A stretch of 64,000 bases of DNA. Origin: Canna indica (taxonomy: Eukaryota; Streptophyta; Magnoliopsida; Zingiberales; Cannaceae). The stretch spans positions 66,289,501 through 66,353,500 of the forward strand of contig CP136896.1 in NCBI GenBank assembly GCA_034359265.1, read 5' to 3'. A program made the translations under genes and the position numbers. Under the pieces are notes generated by a model. The model had not been told where the DNA came from. It saw only the letters and a list, made by a program, of their open reading frames with translations, and did no database searches. This document shows, piece after piece, positions 36,801 to 46,026 of the stretch; position 1 is the first letter of the stretch, and each line of letters starts with the position of its first letter.

Positions 36801-37709
36801 AGCTTTTGTGTAGCTAGGAGCAAAGCCAATAAAGACACAATCATCATCAACAACTGTTATTTGAAAAAAATATTTGGATAGTAAAACTGTAAAAGAGCAA
36901 ATACCGGGTGGCAGAAAAGATATCATCAAACTTCTTCTTGAGTGTTGAAGGATCCTGCAGGGGCCAATTTGATTCATCCTGGTGCACAAATATCACATTC
37001 TCCAGGATAGCCTTAGAAACACCCAACAGTGCTGGGATCTCCCTATCCATGTCAGCACACCTATAGCTAAGGCAAACCTTCTGCGCTCAAAGAAGGTGAG
37101 ATAGCATTAGCATGCATGTTGGTCGCGCACGAGGATCACATATATATGACACAAGAGCAAGAAAGGGAAGCAACCTCTCCAGTGTGAGGATTGATGGTCT
37201 GTAGGACACTCTCAATGGCCTTGAACTCCATCTTGGAGGCCTTTTGGGTGAGCTGGAAGGAGCGGATACAGACCACGTCCTTCCCGGCGGCAGTCTTGAA
37301 CCGCAACTTGATCTGCCCCTTGGTCTCCGTCTCACCCGCCACCTTTTCATGCCAAACACCCGATAGCAATAAAAAATGAAGTCCAACTAGAGAGGTAAGA
37401 ATGAAAAATAATAGAGAATTGCAACAAAGCCACAACTTAGGAATGCCAAAATCCCTACGAGAAGAATAGGAACGATCAACAAATGACAAAAGGAAGGACC
37501 TTGGGATCGTGGATGAAGCTGTGGCCGGAGCGGGCGTTAGGGGGAAGCTCGCCGGTGCAGGAGAGCTTCAGGCACTCGATAATGGTGGTCTTACCGGCGC
37601 CATTGGAACCCACGATGAGGGTAAGGGGCTTGAAGAAGGCTATGACATGCTTGTTCTCCGGGCTGAAGCTCCGGATACCCTTGATCAGCATCTTGTCCAC
37701 CGTACTCAT
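15845..37709 (-). CDS. RAD50: RAD50 DNA double-strand-break repair ATPase (26 coding exons)
   Basis: RAD50 is the ABC-ATPase/coiled-coil subunit of the nuclear MRE11-RAD50-NBS1 complex, which tethers and processes DNA ends. Exons on the - strand: 37709-37500, 37342-37175, 37080-36905, 36813-36699, 35507-35279, 35173-34995, 34907-34737, 29879-29775, 29685-29578, 29487-29276, 29161-29069, 28038-27911, 25632-25518, 25421-25292, 25197-24988, 23022-22814, 22290-22089, 19112-18943, 18844-18520, 17866-17741, 17657-17605, 16959-16809, 16742-16680, 16334-16201, 16095-15967, 15884-15845. They sum to 3951 nt, 1316 aa plus stop, equal to what I recall for Arabidopsis. Walker A GSNGAGKT (34-41), zinc hook CPCC (695-698), signature SAGQK (1212-1216), Walker B LALDEPT (about 1238-1244), end EAQEIFD. 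Coiled coil fills the middle. Introns are GT-AG except intron 10 (GC-AG). The gene appears intact. Confidence 0.95.
19113..22088 (-). other. RAD50 intron 17
   Basis: A 3-kb intron between exons 18943-19112 and 22089-22290. It contains a Ty3-gypsy LTR pair (20555-21477). The rest is AT-rich and shows no gene. Confidence 0.8.
20555..21477 (+). mobile_element. Ty3-gypsy remnant: two LTRs around a tiny pol tail
   Basis: Direct repeats at 20555-20961 and 21093-21477 share ggccacgcc, ttataactgttcagttatat and tctttgctctaccac-type words. Between them only the pol C-terminus remains, in frame: [20 protein letters not shown] followed by DKANF, typical of chromodomain-type gypsy elements. A 5-bp flank catgc before the first LTR and catgt after the second fit a target duplication. 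Each LTR contains ttatataaataag (TATA-like). The first LTR carries a triplicated unit of about 28 bp (ttattaggataagtatgggt). All other coding parts are deleted. Confidence 0.85.
23538..24054 (-). mobile_element. TRIM (miniature LTR retrotransposon), 517 bp
   Basis: Two LTRs of about 160 bp (23538-23697 and 23888-24054) start tgttacaaccc and end ggggtattaca. The target duplication agtaa flanks both sides (23533-23537 and 24055-24059). Next to the right LTR, the - strand reads TGGTATCAGAGC, the initiator tRNA-Met primer site, so the element points left. Next to the left LTR is the purine tract (- strand AAGTGGGGGAGA). The internal part is only about 190 bp and codes for nothing. It lies in RAD50 intron 15. 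Confidence 0.95.
24425..24850. repeat. Palindrome-rich taccgg/ggtacc element
   Basis: In RAD50 intron 15. Dense self-complementary words (ggtaccggtaccggtac, ataccgcctggtat, ataccaggcggtat, gatacccggtatt) and a small hairpin aaacggctatatagccgttt. It looks like a non-autonomous DNA transposon, but I could not fix terminal repeats or a target duplication. Confidence 0.55.
26129..27256. mobile_element. Non-autonomous hAT element, 1128 bp, with 8-bp target duplication
   Basis: Exact 8-bp duplications atgcaaac flank it at 26121-26128 and 27257-27264. The left end reads cagtgttgtcaaatagcgg; the reverse complement of the right end reads cagtgttattaatggcgg, a clear imperfect terminal repeat. Both ends contain clustered ccgccat/atggcgg words. 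The interior has a polypyrimidine tract (about 26450-27060) and a (TA)n run near 27129-27148. The long frames in the T-rich part are composition artefacts. No transposase. Confidence 0.92.
27742..27768 (+). other. G-run (possible G-quadruplex)
   Basis: Runs of 8, 13 and 3 G separated by single A. It lies in RAD50 intron 12 on the strand opposite to RAD50, so the transcript is C-rich here. Confidence 0.8.
29162..29275 (-). other. GC-AG intron in RAD50 (intron 10)
   Basis: The donor reads AAAAAAAT|GCAAGT and the acceptor TTTTTTTCAG|AATGG. Splicing at GC gives [13 protein letters not shown], collinear with the conserved plant sequence and in frame. Using the GT four bases downstream would give a frameshift and an immediate TGA. 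GCAAGT is the known strong form of GC donors. Confidence 0.88.
30221..30725. repeat. Diverged tandem duplication, period about 281 bp
   Basis: The blocks starting near 30221 and 30502 share catctcttctc, ctccttcaagcagctgc, gcatgtgatttattcaag and tctcatttcaa in the same order and spacing, with many substitutions. No coding meaning seen. Confidence 0.8.
30814..31775 (-). mobile_element. 5'-truncated LINE, C-terminal ORF2 remnant
   Basis: The - strand encodes, with frameshifts, the end of a LINE reverse-transcriptase [19 protein letters not shown], then the zf-RVT region with [19 protein letters not shown]. The 3' end is a poly(A) (t-run at 30814-30823 on the + strand). The target duplication cccctttggcactgtg (30798-30813) faces cccctttggcactatg (31776-31791), 15 of 16 identical. 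It is inserted in RAD50 intron 7 in the same orientation as the gene. Dead on arrival by 5' truncation. Confidence 0.9.
31823..31909. repeat. 43-bp tandem duplication
   Basis: The unit starting atactaaatgaactagagac is present twice, practically identical, just outside the LINE target duplication. Confidence 0.9.
32535..32880 (+). mobile_element. TRIM-like miniature LTR element
   Basis: The left LTR (32535-32656) runs from tgttagatattccacat to cttcaaca and is followed at once by tggtatcagagcc (32657-32669), the tRNA-Met primer site. A second copy of the LTR starts at 32768 (tgttagatatcccacat) and fades near 32880. The internal part is about 110 bp without coding capacity. A clean target duplication was not found, so the right end may be eroded. 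Confidence 0.8.
32933..33649. mobile_element. Tourist-like MITE
   Basis: The left end reads ggcctcatttggttga, and the reverse complement of the right end ggtctcgtttggttga. The flanking trinucleotide tag occurs on both sides (32930-32932, 33650-33652). Inner parts are also mirrored (gaagttgtacttcccatg and catgggaagttaattc). The core is (tatat)n-rich. Lies in RAD50 intron 7. Confidence 0.75.
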
Positions 37710-38039
37710 CCTTGCTCTCCGTCTCGCTCGATCGATCGTCTCTCACTCGTCCCGCTCTGCTTCCCTTCCCTTCTCTGTCGCTTAATGGATCATCGTTCCC
37801 CTCTCTACTTCTCCATCCTTTCCTCTACTACTACTTCGTCTTCTCTCCGGCCTCTTGCCCTTACGAGGGTTATCGATTCTCGAGGAAGGGTTTTGCCGTT
37901 TTGGGCTGGCTGGGGATGACATTCACAGGGCATACTGGTCTCCGCAAAAACATTGGAAGTAAAAAATATAAATCATTTTCTCAAAATCGAAATATTTTTT
38001 TAAAAAAAATCAAAACTAAAATAAAAGTGTAAAAAAAAT
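37710..38039 (-). promoter_or_regulatory. RAD50 5' leader and proximal promoter region
   Basis: The segment upstream of the ATG is rich in ctc/gag-type repeats, with a gatcgatcgat run near 37730. I see no clear TATA box. It is bounded on the far side by the inverted-repeat region starting near 38040. Confidence 0.4.
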
Positions 38040-39020
38040 TAAAACTGAAATAAATAAAACAAAATAAAATCTTTCCATTTATTTTATACCGCGTCTATGG
38101 AGATATTATATGGAGATATTATTATGTTTAAAATTTTGTCAAAAATCTTAAATAAATCCAAATCTCATATGAAATATATTTTAAAAATTATAAAAAAGAT
38201 TTGTATTCATAAAATTGTTCCTACCAACAAAAGATACAACAAGACTTCTACTACCTGAGATAATTTCATTTTCAAAAAAATTGGCAAAAATCTTAAATAT
38301 GTTGAGATCTTACTAAAAATTATTTTAAAATTATTTTAAAAATTATAATTCACAAAATTATTCTTAAAATATAAGATAATTTCTTATTCAAGAGCTTCAA
38401 CAAAATTCTTGAATGAGTTTCTCAATAAAAACATGTTTTAAATTTTTCAAAAAAATATATTTTATAAAAAAAATTGTAGACACCTAAAAACATATAATGA
38501 GACTTGTGAAACCCACATATATTGAGATACGGTAATGTTCAAGAGTTTCGACAAGACTCTTGATTCTTGAATGGGTCTAAATACCATTCGAAATGTATTT
38601 AATCAAAAAAAATATGAAAAATGCTTGTGAAATCCGCAGATGATGAGATAATTTATTGTCCAAGAGTTTTGACAAAACCTTGAATCGGTTTCAAAAGTTT
38701 CGTCCAAAACTTTTGTACATGAGATTATCTCACCATTTGCGGGTTTCATAAGCATCCTCGTATTTTTCTAAGAACGATTTTATGAACTATATAATTTTCT
38801 TTAGAAGTCTAAAACATATTTCCAATAAGACTCGAACATGTTTAAAAGTTTTGTCGAAACTCTTGAATTTGAAATTATCTTATCATCCACAAGTCTCAGA
38901 AGCTTGGCCGTATTTTTCTTGATTCCTAGGAAAAGTTTTGTGGATCGGAACTATTTTTAGAATTTTAAAAAATATTTTTAATGAGATTTGGACTTGTTCA
39001 AGAGATTTTTTGAGAGTTTA
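38040..39020. repeat. Inverted-repeat element upstream of RAD50
   Basis: Diverged reverse-complement arms face each other around about 38695: gaaatccgcagatgatgaga near 38630 faces gagattatctcaccatttgc-type sequence near 38722, and aaatccaaatctcat near 38155 faces atgagatttggact near 38980. Each arm also holds direct repeats (aagagttt.gacaaaa). No coding capacity. Confidence 0.65.
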
Positions 39021-39562
39021 ATATCTTAATATAGCAGTACAGAAAGTGTAACATTCAAAAATATTGGGAGAAAATTAAAATAATTTTGAAAATGAAAAAA
39101 AATCTAAAATATCAAAATTTCAAACCTTACAAATGACTACTTAACCAGCTTGTTTTAGTGTTTGGCGAGGGGAATTAATGTCTTTTAGGATTGACTTGAT
39201 GGAAAATATTAAAAATTGTCAGATATAAATATTATTTTGTAGGAACTGATCTTTCCATACTATTTTTGGATCAACTTTAACTATTTAAGTTTTGCTTAAT
39301 TTTTTGGATCTTCATAGTCAAAATCAATTAATAAATCTCGTAGTGTCAATTTATCTAGTTGTTTCAATTAGGCTATTTCTTTTTAAGAAGAGGCTCTTGC
39401 GTAGAGGTTGCAGTTGGTAGCTCCTCTCTATCCTGTTGCTTTGTCAAATGTCATTTTGATTATTGGCAGGTGGTTTGTCGTGTCTCGAGGCCTATTCTTT
39501 GTGGCGGCCTCCTTTGTATTCATGGCAGATGGCAGTGTGCACCTTGTGTGATTAATGCCGGT
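39021..39562. other. No recognisable gene
   Basis: AT-rich spacer. A 68-codon open frame at 39359-39565 has no recognisable similarity and I do not call it. Confidence 0.4.
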
Positions 39563-39960
39563 TAGGGATGAGCAAAATTTATCGATTAATTAAAATTTTC
39601 AGCTAGTTTAACAGTGTTTATTTTTAGTTTTTGATTTTTGGTTTTCAAATCAATAGATAATTGACGATTCAATTCATTTATCGAATTTACCGAATTCTAA
39701 TATAAGTTAATAACATAAAAATTTATATAATATAGTATAGGTTACATAAGTGGTTAAAAAAAAAATTTATCAATCTATACACTCAGGTTGGAATCCATGT
39801 AGGAATATAATTATTATTTTATCTTATATTTATATGATATAGATCAAATTAGTTAGATTTATATTTATGTGGTTTGCTAAAATGAGGTGATAGATATGTA
39901 TATGAGCGGGTTTAGTTTGTATCTTAATTAATTAACCAAATCGATCGATGCTGATCCCTA
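39563..39960. mobile_element. MITE with tagggat(g/c)agca ends
   Basis: The left end reads tagggatgagcaaaattt, and the reverse complement of the right end tagggatcagcatcgatc. Inner words (cgattaattaa, ttaattaaccaaatcg) are mirrored. No clear target duplication. Confidence 0.6.
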
Positions 39961-40235
39961 ATATGTGCCCTCCTACGCCGATGCAAGCATCCTTAGCTCC
40001 CCTCCTCGAAGCCCGCTCGTTTGCGGGATCTTGGAGATTCTAAGAGGTTGTCAAATATTAGCTTAGCTTGGTTCCACACATCCATCTCGAGTACAGTCAA
40101 CTCACTTAGACCATGTGTACGTGACATAGCTTCTCTGCCCTGCTCCACAAGCTCAAGGTGGAAGATCATGTTGCTTTCATGTGCAATTCTTTCATCCGAT
40201 GTTACAATTTGTCATCATGGTGATGGCGCTTGTGA

Positions 40236-40640
40236 ATTGGGATGATACCACATGCTTCAGGCATTACGGCGGTCTTGGAATCTTGGACCTTAAGGCCCAC
40301 AACTTAGCTCGTCTCAAGCATTGGTGTTGGTACGTGTCCTCTAGGAAGAATTTACTATGAGATCCAAATATTCCAATCAAAAGGACTAGTCTTTTGCGAG
40401 TCTCTGGAATGAAAAAAAGGTGTAAAACTCTCAACTCTCAAATCGTTACAACGGGTAAACATTTTATGCATCATAGTTTCTGTTGCTTATGAATTGATCA
40501 TTGAGACCTAGCATTCGGTGATAGCAGGCGAGTTGAGCTGCAAAATTTCCTTGGAAGGTCATTGCTCTGGGAAGCCCTAGACAAGATCAGCTAGCGTTGG
40601 AACAAAAATGATGTCTTTCCTAGTGTGCATCTTTGCACAG
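40236..40640 (+). pseudogene. LINE reverse-transcriptase fragment
   Basis: From 40239 the + strand reads WDDTTCFRHYGGLGILDLKA, then HNLARLKHWCWY, the block typical of the C-terminal RT part of plant LINEs (GGLGI.DL). Degenerate sequence follows to about 40640. Upstream and downstream parts are lost. Confidence 0.75.
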
Positions 40641-41013
40641 GTGATAGGTGGTTTATAAAACAGTACATAAAACACGATGCCTTTGCTAAAGCATGGGATT
40701 CAAGTAGAAGATGAAAGCTATGACTTCTGCAAGAGAAAGAAACCTCATCTCTTTGAAGGGTGTCATTTCACGTGTGAGGATTGGACAAACTTTTCGAGAC
40801 AGGCAACTAATTGGGAAGGTCATCTATTTCCTCCTTCCAACTCAAACATTGCTAAGGAAAAGCTCAAAAAGGTTTGTGCATGATATGGTGTTGGATCCTA
40901 CAAAGAACTAGGAACTCTATTGTCTTTGAATACAAAAAAAGCACGATAAACCATATTGTTGAGGCAAGCATGGACAAACGATATTGGCTAAAAGGATTAT
41001 CATAGCTCTATAT
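40641..41013. other. Flank of the viral element
   Basis: Short open frames of up to 68 codons with no recognisable similarity. No supported feature. Confidence 0.4.
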
Positions 41014-41073
41014 TATAGCAAATTTTTGACTTGTTGTCTGACCAATTTCTCTCATTGATCAGATTCAGTGTGA
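41014..41073. repeat. 60-bp exact inverted duplication, outer copy
   Basis: Identical over 60 bp to the reverse complement of 41368-41427, which lies inside the coat region. This copy is at the left edge of the viral element and is therefore an inverted duplicate made at or after integration. Confidence 0.95.
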
Positions 41074-41087
41074 AGGTGGAAACTGTA

Positions 41088-42108
41088 TTAACATCCACCG
41101 CGGAATCATCAAATGTAACGAAGTTACCAAGAGAACCTATTATGGGGCCTGCAATGTATCCGCCAGGCAATGCGAACCCAGCAACTCAGGTTCCTTTTGG
41201 GAGTGTTCCTACAATACACTCAAGAGTAAACAACCTCAGAGGAGGGTATTCAAAGAAGTATAATGAGAAGTATAATCTTCCATCAGCACAAGCCGGAACA
41301 GGCGTGATGTTAGTCCTTCCCGAAAATTTAGGACAGTACAGTGATGTGATTTCAAGATGGGAATCGATCACACTGAATCTGATCAATGAGAGAAATTGGT
41401 CAGACAACAAGTCAAAAATTTGCTATATAGAAAACTTATTGGGAGAAACAGAGAAGAAAACTTGGATGCAATGGAGAATGGCATTCCCAAATGAATATGA
41501 TGAGTTGACAAATATAGCAGATGACCCGCAAAATGTGCTATCCCAAATACGAAGAATGTTCCTGCTGGAAGACCCGACTACAGGGTCTACTGAAGAACAG
41601 AACAGGGCTTACGAAGACTTGGAAAGACTTTCATGTCATAACGTGAAAGACTTATTCGAGTATATTAATGATTACAAAGTCTTAGCTGCAAGATCCGGAA
41701 GGATGTACGTATCCCCAGAATTGTCTGAAAAATTCTTCAGAAAGATGCCACCTATAATTGGAAAGGAACTAGAAATAGCATTTGCACAAAAACACCCAGG
41801 GAATACTTTAGGGGTATTCCCCCGAATACATTTCACATATCAGTACCTGGAAGAACAGTGCAAGAGGGCAGCATTTCAAAGAAGTCTGAAAGACCTTACC
41901 ATTTGCAAAAAGATATCTATCCCAGGATACTACAAAAGAGAGAAGAAATATGGCCTCAGAAAGGCCAAGACCTACAAAGGAAAGCCGCACGACACACACG
42001 TGCGTATATTTAAGAAGAAGCATTCTGACAAGTTAAGGCGCTGTAAGTGCTTTATATGCGGAGAGGAAGGACACTTCGCACGAGAATACACAAGAAAATA
42101 GGGTAACA
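41088..42108 (+). pseudogene. Viral coat-protein region with a damaged CCHC zinc finger
   Basis: An open frame (from about 41031, its first codons coming from the inverted duplication) encodes the coat region of a badnavirus-type polyprotein. Its features are a basic segment near the C-terminus and a CCHC knuckle starting CFICGEEGHFAR. The last Cys of the knuckle is Tyr, and a TAG stop follows four codons later at about 42100. The polyprotein frame continues after that stop. The N-terminal part of the region is missing. Confidence 0.85.
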
Positions 42109-43418
42109 TAGCCAGAGCAGCAATCATCGAGAATCTGGAGTTATCCGATAACTGGGATGTCATCTCAGTAGAGCAGGATGAGCCTGATAGTGATGCAATA
42201 TGCTCGTTCTCTGAAGGAGAAATTGGCATGGCGAACGCAATAACATCTGAATTAAGAGATATGCCATATGAGTCTATTTTTGTAATAATTACAGACGAGA
42301 AAACTGAGGCTGAAAATTCATGGAGGACAATGGTGACTCTTCCAGAAATTATGAATCAGTGTGTCCACAGATGGAAAGACAATAATTCTGAAGTAACGAA
42401 AGGATGTGAGAGATGCACATGCTGTAAGGAGATCACAAATCCAAGAATGAGATCGCATTACAGAAGTTGCTTGTTAACCGTCTGTCCTATGTGCTCAAGG
42501 TTCAACCTAGGAAGAAAGCTATCCATAAAGAAAGCAAACCCCTTGCCTTATGATGATAAGGACGCCTTAATCAGAGAACTGTTGGAATACACGGTCTTTC
42601 TCTTAGCCGAGAATGAAAGGTTAAAAGATGAGATAGACGAGCTAAGAACGAGTAAGGATATATCTGATCTGGAAAATGAGTTCTCCAACCTAAAGCTTGA
42701 TCAAAAGGAGGAAAAAGATCAAGAAGCTGAGAAGAGAATGAAAAATGGGAAATACCCTATAGAGGAAGAAGCCCCTACAGCTAAGCAAACAGGAATTGTG
42801 TTTAAGGAAATGGCTAACATACTTTCGTTAGCAGAAGAGGAAATCCCTTTATTTCCTAAGAGAGGCAGAAGAATCCTGAATAGACTCTACAATATGGAGA
42901 TAATTATGGAAGTCCCGGGGATGAAGAGCTTTAGGGTTCAAGCCATACTAGACACGGGAGCGACTGTCTGCTATATTGATCAAGATTCGATCCCAGCAGA
43001 AGCATTAGAACCAAGTGCCTACCCCATCTTAATTAATGGGGTAAATTCCTAGCAGACGGCAAGAATGAGGCTGAGGAATGGGCAGATGTCTATAGAAGAA
43101 AATAAGTTTAAGATCCCCTTCACTTATGCATTTCCAATGGGAAAAAGGGATGGCATCCAAATGCTGATTGGATGCAACTTTATTCGGGCCATGCAAGGAG
43201 GCGTCCGAATAGAAGAGCAAACATTAACGTTCTACAAGAAGGTAACCACGATTACTACAAGAGTAGATACGGAAGCCTTGGTCGCTGCCGCTATTGATGA
43301 GTTAAGTTTGTCAGAAGAAGAATACCTAGAGGTAAAAAGTGCAGTTACCTATGACGATTTCATAGAATCAGAAAGTTTTAAAAGAAGATTCAGCCCATTA
43401 CTGCAGAAATTAAGATAG
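42109..43418 (+). pseudogene. Viral polyprotein: Cys-rich segment, coiled coil and aspartic protease
   Basis: After the stop at the end of the coat part the same reading continues. There is a second Cys/His cluster (about 42405-42500: C..C.CC, then H..SC and CPMC), a charged coiled-coil stretch (about 42580-42740) and a retropepsin-like protease with AILDTGA at about 42945-42965. A TAG at about 43050 interrupts the protease just after it begins. The distal protease part continues to 43418 and ends in another stop. Confidence 0.85.
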
Positions 43419-44383
43419 CAAGGATTTATTGGGGAAAATCCAGTCCAACATTGGGCTAGGAATCAGGTAACATGTAAGCTGGATATAATTAACTCGGATA
43501 TCACTATCCAGGACAAACCTCTGAAGCATGTTACACCTATGATGAGAGACCAATTTGATAGACATATCAAGACACTTCTCCAGATTGGTACCATAAGACC
43601 TAGTACCAGTCGACATAGGACATTAGCCATGATGGTCAACTCAGGCACAACTGTGGATCCAGCTACGGGAAAGGAAAGTAAAGGAAAAGAAAGGATGGTC
43701 TTTAACTACAGGACCTTAAACGATAATACCCATAAGGATCAGTACAGCCTTCCGGGTATAAATACCATACTTAAGAGAATCGGGAACAGCCGAATCTTTT
43801 CCAAGTTTGATTTAAAGAGTGGGTTCCATCCGGTAGCAATGGACCCAGAATCCATTCCTTGGACGGCCTTCACAGTACCAGGCGGACTTTATGAATGGCT
43901 CGTAATGCCCTTTGGGCTAAAGAATGCACCAGCGGTGTTCCAAAGAAAAATGGACCAGTGTTTTAAAGACACAGAAAAATTTATTGCTGTCTATATAGAT
44001 GATATTCTAGTATTCTCTGAAGATGAAAGACAGCACGCAAGACATTTGGAGATAATGTTAAAGATCTGCGAGAATTGGGGTCTAGTTCTATCCCCAACCA
44101 AGATGAAAATTGCTACCAATGAGATCGAATTTCTGGGAGCGGTAATTGGAAATAGCAAAATCAAACTCCAACCGCATATCATCAAAAAGATTGTCACATT
44201 TGAGGAGGAAAGCTGAAGACCAAAGCAGGACTGAGGTCCTAGCTAGGAATACTAAATTATGCAAGGTCATATATCCCAAATCTGGGAACACTTTTAGGAC
44301 CGCTGTATTCAAAGACCAGCCCGCATGGAGATAAGCGAATCAAGTAGTCAGATCAACAATCGATTGCGAAAATCAAAGAGCTA
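43419..44383 (+). pseudogene. Viral reverse transcriptase and truncated RNase H
   Basis: RT blocks are recognisable in order: FSKFDLKSGFH (about 43800), GLYEWLVMPFGLKNAP (about 43888-43935), and the catalytic YIDD (about 43993-44004). A TGA at about 44214 ends the longest frame; the connection to RNase H continues after it (LNYARSYIPNLG) with a further TAG near 44345. The sequence then breaks off at PDLEL, about where RNase H proper should begin, so the RNase H catalytic residues are absent. Confidence 0.88.
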
Positions 44384-44806
44384 GTGCAAGAACTCCCTGA
44401 CCTGGAGTTATACTGGGATGAGTATGAAGATGTTGAAGAAATCTTGAAAAGAGTAGCCATATATGAAGATCTGATGGAACAAAGCACAGAAGAAGTCATC
44501 GTCGAAAAAGAAGCTCCTGAACAAGAGCAAGGAAACGACCACATACAAGACCTCATTGAAACTGAAGACAATTACCCTAGCAACACCAGGCATGAACAAC
44601 CAGAAAGTTCGAACGCCAGGAGACAAGAACAGGAAGAGTATGGAGAGTTGATGAAATTATTGGATTACGAAGAATTTACTCAACCTGAAGAACCAGAAGA
44701 ATTTACTCAACCTGAAGAACCAGAAGAATTTACTCAACCTGAAGAACCACTGAGACAGCTGGATTATGAGACCCTAAGGAAGGGGAAATATCCAGCCAAA
44801 AACTAA
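44384..44806 (+). pseudogene. Acidic polyprotein tail with a triplicated EEFTQPEEP repeat
   Basis: This frame is fused directly to the RNase H stump. It encodes a very acidic, Glu/Gln-rich segment with three tandem copies of the 9-residue unit EEFTQPEEP (27-nt repeats at about 44667-44750), and ends at a TAA at 44804-44806. It has no catalytic motif. I take it as the C-terminal end of the viral polyprotein, joined to the RT by deletion of the RNase H domain, though it could also be a displaced linker. Confidence 0.7.
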
Positions 44807-44898
44807 TCGCCTTCACTACTACTAACAGGGGAAGTGGATAACCCCTAGAATAAGATCCACAATTTTTAATTAGTTTGTTAATTTTGCAGTCTTTGAAG

Positions 44899-45213
44899 AT
44901 GATTTTGGATGATCTCAAAACCTTGATGAAGAGTCAGCCTCATGTAGCCAGAAATACAAGAAAAGACATTACAACCGCACAATACTGGGCGGTACTGAGC
45001 GGAGCCACAGGCCTTGAAGAACTGGAGCGTATAACTGGAAAACTACTATTCAAATATCCAAGGCCCATGGACAAAAGCCATCAATGGAAGAAGAGAGTGT
45101 ATGACATTCACAACGCCCAATCCCTACGAGCAGCAGAGGAGGTAGGAAAACTCCTAGCAATATCCTACCTTCAAAAGGAAAGACTAGAAGAGGCTGCAAC
45201 AAAAGATAACTAG
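44899..45213 (+). CDS. Unassigned ORF between polyprotein and viral intergenic region
   Basis: An intact frame, about 105 codons from the ATG at 44899 (112 from an upstream alternative start), ends at TAA 45211-45213. The product is basic and helical-looking, with motifs such as ITTAQYWAVLSGATGLEEL and EEVGKLLAISYLQKERLEEA. It follows the polyprotein tail by 90 bp and precedes the viral promoter region. Standard badnaviruses have no separate gene here; rice tungro bacilliform virus has an ORF4 in this position, but I see no similarity that I can name. It could be a displaced ORF1. Function unknown. Confidence 0.55.
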   Translation: MILDDLKTLMKSQPHVARNTRKDITTAQYWAVLSGATGLEELERITGKLLFKYPRPMDKSHQWKKRVYDIHNAQSLRAAEEVGKLLAISYLQKERLEEAATKDN

Positions 45214-45547
45214 GCATCAGATGCCCTGGGACCAGTCGAACACCACATCAGTAATCTGGTCCTGTGCCACAAGATGATCTGCAGCAGCCGAAACAACAAC
45301 ATCTATTGAGGATAAGAATGAATCTCCGAAATCAACGACGTGTATGATATGTCCACATCATAAAGGACAATAATGCATATAGTATAGCTGTAAAGATAAG
45401 ATGTCTATATCAGAGGGACAATAATTGTCCTAGTGTGAGTTATAAAAAGGAACAACCACTGTCGATGACCAGTAACTCAATGGACGATGGGGCCCAATGA
45501 GCACCCGCATTGATTTATTGAGCCTTCCTCCGGAAGTTTCTTTTGCC

Positions 45548-45555
45548 TATATAAG
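45548..45555 (+). promoter_or_regulatory. TATA box of the viral transcript promoter
   Basis: tatataag follows an AT/GC-mixed intergenic stretch and lies about 190 bp before the primer-binding site, as expected for the pregenomic RNA promoter of badnavirus-like genomes. Confidence 0.7.
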
Positions 45556-45736
45556 GCACTAAGTGTGGAGTTGCAGAACACACTTGAGACCCAAGTAGTT
45601 CTACTTCTCAAAGCTTATAACCACTCTCCCACATTAAATATATCTTCAATTTCCATTTCCATCTCCTCAGTCCCGACCCGTGTTCTTTGCAACCTGAGAA
45701 CGGATTGAGACGAACGCTTTTATTCCGCTTTTATTC

Positions 45737-45752
45737 TGGTATCAGAGCGAGG
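45737..45752 (+). other. tRNA-Met primer-binding site
   Basis: tggtatcagagcgagg is complementary to the 3' end of plant initiator tRNA-Met and by convention marks nucleotide 1 of the pararetrovirus genome. It fixes the permutation: polyprotein sequence lies upstream, ORF2-like and movement protein downstream. Confidence 0.9.
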
Positions 45753-46026
45753 TTTTACAAGTACTTTTAGTCATTCTCTAGTTCATATCCAGCTTTAAAT
45801 ACTGCTTTTCTTAAGGTAAATCTAGGTTGTGCATTTGGAAAACTTATCTTGAGGTAGGTGATAAAGAGGGATGAAGTATTCCAACAAAGGAAGAAGATTC
45901 CCGTCACATTCGTAACCTGAAGAAGCTAACTAGATAATCAACCAGATTTATCTAAGCTTTAAGTAGTATTAATAGCTTGATTCATACTAAAGAAGAAACT
46001 AGAACCTTTAAATCTCTATTTTTATG

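Noticed and set aside
41031..41090. Start of the coat reading frame at 41031
   Set aside because: The first codons lie in the inverted 60-bp duplication and the following junction, so they are not the original viral start.
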